Below the pieces are notes generated by a model, which saw only the letters and a program-made list of their open reading frames with translations, was not told the DNA's origin and did not search any database. This document shows positions 6,582 through 7,964 of a stretch of 7,964 nt of DNA, in pieces (within the stretch, counting starts at the first letter, position 1; the number at the start of each line of letters is the position of its first letter). The stretch is from Verrucomicrobiota bacterium (lineage in GTDB: Bacteria; Verrucomicrobiota; Verrucomicrobiia; Verrucomicrobiales; DEV007), in contig JAQCER010000113.1 in NCBI GenBank assembly GCA_027618625.1, positions 1-7,964 of the forward strand, written 5' to 3'. The position numbers and the translations under genes are program-made.

Positions 6582-7429
6582 TGAACCGTATAAACTCGCT
6601 GAGCCTGACCACTTGGATTTTCGTGCTCATCCTGCAGGTGCTGGGGGTGGTCACTGCATGCGGCCAGGAGGCGAATCCAGCGAATGGTCCGGTGCCAGTC
6701 GCTTCGACAGTGGATCTCCTCGAAGTAGTTCGCAGCGGCGGAATCGTCATGGTGTTTCTCGGAGGGCTTTCGGTCATCGCGGTGGCTCTGATCATTTTTT
6801 ATGCTCTGACGATTCGAAAGAACACGGTTGCGAGCAATTCCTTCATGGATTCGGCAGAAGATCTGATTCGTCGTCAGGACTACGTGAGTCTTCTGGCGGT
6901 GTGTCAAAAGCGCAGTGAGAGCGTTGCGAAGGTCATGCAGAAAACGCTGGAATTTGCCACGCGGAATCCAACTGCGACGTTCGCCGAGGTCAAGGAAGTG
7001 ACGGAAGCCGAGGGCTCGCGGCAGACGAGCATCCTGATTCAACGGGTTTCCTATCTGGCTGATATTGGTGCCATCGCTCCGATGATCGGGCTGCTCGGAA
7101 CGGTGATTGGAATGATCAAGGAATTCAACAGCATCTCTCAGGGTACCAACATTGTCGGGGCTCCACAAATGAAGCTCGCTGGGGGAGTTGCCGAGGCTCT
7201 GGTGACGACAGCGGGTGGTTTGGTTATCGCAGTGCCGGCTCTCATTTTCTACGCGTTGTTTCGCGGCCGGGTGAATCGACTGATATCCGAATTGGAAGCG
7301 GCTACGACCCATCTGATGGCCACCCTCAGCGCCCAATACAAACTGGTCACAGCCCGTGCGAACCAGCGTTCCCGCCCTTCGGCCCGTGCGATCTCAAACG
7401 CGGATGGCGGGCTCTACCGCGATGCCTGA
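6578..7429 (+). CDS. exbB: MotA/TolQ/ExbB proton channel family protein with an N-terminal export signal
   Basis: An inner-membrane subunit of a proton-driven motor of the ExbB-ExbD/TolQ-TolR type, which transmits proton-motive force to a partner reaching across the periplasm. The 283 residues begin with a likely signal sequence (about 1-27, hydrophobic 10-27) ending VVTAC, which also fits a lipobox with Cys28. Then come TM1 (about 54-77), a cytoplasmic loop rich in charged residues (about 79-155), TM2 (about 160-182) with APMIGLLGTVIGMI, and TM3 (about 205-228) with ALVTTAGGLVIAVPA, both hallmarks of the family. The tail (257-283) is Arg/Ala/Ser-rich and overlaps exbD. The start is ATG at 6578 or the adjacent ATG at 6581; the Shine-Dalgarno is weak. 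An extra export signal agrees with the N-out topology of ExbB. It may serve TonB-type uptake, Tol-like or gliding-type machinery; the partner is not visible, so the symbol denotes family only. Confidence 0.92.
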   Translation: MMNRINSLSLTTWIFVLILQVLGVVTACGQEANPANGPVPVASTVDLLEVVRSGGIVMVFLGGLSVIAVALIIFYALTIRKNTVASNSFMDSAEDLIRRQDYVSLLAVCQKRSESVAKVMQKTLEFATRNPTATFAEVKEVTEAEGSRQTSILIQRVSYLADIGAIAPMIGLLGTVIGMIKEFNSISQGTNIVGAPQMKLAGGVAEALVTTAGGLVIAVPALIFYALFRGRVNRLISELEAATTHLMATLSAQYKLVTARANQRSRPSARAISNADGGLYRDA

Positions 7430-7880
7430 TCGCTCATCGGAAACCATGCGATTTCGTACTGTCACACGCCTTGAGAAGACTGAGCTGCAAATGGCTCCGT
7501 TGATCGACATCGTATTTCTGCTTCTGATTTTTTTCCTGATAACATGGAGCTACGCCCGCTTCGAGACCGAACTCGACATCAGCGTGCCCGCTGCCGAGCA
7601 GGGAGTGACGCCTGAACGCCAGGTCGGTGAAATCATTGTCAATGTGAATGCGGCAGGTGAAATTTTCGTCAATTCTGTGAAGCTGACGGATGCGGAGTTG
7701 CTGGAAAAATTGAACCGCCTAGTGAGGTTTCGCGACAATCAGGCGGTGATCCTGCGGGGCGATGGCGCCGTTTCCTACGATCAAATCGTAAAAGTGTTGG
7801 ATATCTGCTATAGTGCGAAGATCCGCAACGTAGCCTTTGCAACCAATCGTCCTAAGCCAACGGAGCCTGCTTCGAACTGA
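7422..7880 (+). CDS. exbD: ExbD/TolR family biopolymer transport protein
   Basis: The partner of the ExbB-like channel: a single-pass inner-membrane protein with a periplasmic domain. From the ATG at 7422 it has 152 residues: a short polar cytoplasmic N-terminus, a membrane helix (about 24-44; MAPLIDIVFLLLIFFLI) carrying Asp29, the family's proton-conducting Asp, then a periplasmic ExbD/TolR domain (about 50-142) with EIIVNVNAAGEIFVN and AVILRGDGAVSYDQIVKVLDIC. The ATG at 7422 overlaps the exbB stop by 8 bp and gives a normal-length cytoplasmic segment. A longer frame begins at 7356, which would add 22 Arg-rich residues and a 74-bp overlap; a shorter start at 7446 is also possible. No strong Shine-Dalgarno decides between them, and coupling to exbB translation is likely. 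A further gene appears to begin 2 bp after the stop. Confidence 0.92.
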   Translation: MPDRSSETMRFRTVTRLEKTELQMAPLIDIVFLLLIFFLITWSYARFETELDISVPAAEQGVTPERQVGEIIVNVNAAGEIFVNSVKLTDAELLEKLNRLVRFRDNQAVILRGDGAVSYDQIVKVLDICYSAKIRNVAFATNRPKPTEPASN

Positions 7881-7882
7881 CC

Positions 7883-7964
7883 GTGAACGCTTCCCCCTCA
7901 TCAATGGCAATGCCCAAAGCCCCATCACTCCCCGGCCGTTTCGCGGCATCTCTGTTCGTCGCTT
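7883..7964 (+). CDS. Start of a further gene in the exbBD operon (3' end outside the window)
   Basis: A frame opens with GTG at 7883, 2 bp after the exbD stop, and stays open to the window end (27 codons). Further in-frame ATGs lie at 7904 and 7910. The predicted start is polar (SMAMPKAPSLPGRF) and turns hydrophobic (AASLFVA) at the edge, which would suit a signal sequence or membrane anchor. In exbBD operons a TonB-like or TPR protein often follows, but the fragment is too short to identify. Tight spacing is the main support. Confidence 0.5.
   Translation, partial: MNASPSSMAMPKAPSLPGRFAASLFVA

Noticed and set aside
6470..7336. 288-codon minus-strand ORF opposite exbB
   Set aside because: It is about as long as exbB, but the + strand frame carries the transmembrane helices and family motifs; the minus frame is polar, His/Arg/Asn-rich and featureless.
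7356..7421. Longer exbD start at ATG 7356
   Set aside because: It would overlap exbB by 74 bp and add an Arg-rich stretch not typical of ExbD; the ATG at 7422 with an 8-bp overlap is simpler.

Overview
The window reads as ordinary chromosomal sequence from a Gram-negative-type, moderately GC-rich bacterium. It encodes a periplasmic alpha-2-macroglobulin with PbpC, and an ExbB/ExbD energy-transduction pair, all of which need a two-membrane envelope. Only one gene (sufT) has a convincing Shine-Dalgarno sequence. Together with the gene content, this makes the Verrucomicrobiota (PVC group) my best guess for the host, but that is inference and there is no rRNA or other marker to prove it. All recognised genes lie on the + strand.

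Region 1 (1-4540): the C-terminal part of a thioester-containing bacterial alpha-2-macroglobulin, cut by the window edge, followed after 1 bp by a full-length penicillin-binding protein 1C (pbpC). This is the well-known pairing in which a periplasmic protease trap is co-expressed with a peptidoglycan polymerase thought to repair the wall.

Region 2 (4606-6282): three closely spaced genes. They encode a two-domain protein (DUF1858-type CxxC domain plus a rhodanese-like domain with Asp where the catalytic Cys should be), an IscU/NifU-N type Fe-S scaffold with an unrecognised C-terminal extension, and the Fe-S maturation factor SufT. No cysteine desulfurase and no SufBCD are present here. The 65-bp gap before this group holds short tandem repeats and a nested hairpin.

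Region 3 (6283-6577): a 295-bp non-coding stretch, AT-rich in its first part. It contains a perfect 14-bp direct repeat, an overlapping inverted repeat and promoter-like hexamers. A 22-codon ORF at its end overlaps the next start codon.

Region 4 (6578-7964): exbB-like and exbD-like genes overlapping by 8 bp, then the first codons of a third gene that runs off the window. This is a proton-motive-force transduction operon of the TonB/Tol type.

I see no mobile element, CRISPR array, tRNA or rRNA. The most interesting points are the rhodanese with the replaced active-site Cys in an Fe-S gene group and the repeat-rich control region upstream of exbB. I do not see convincing evidence for a wholly new system.
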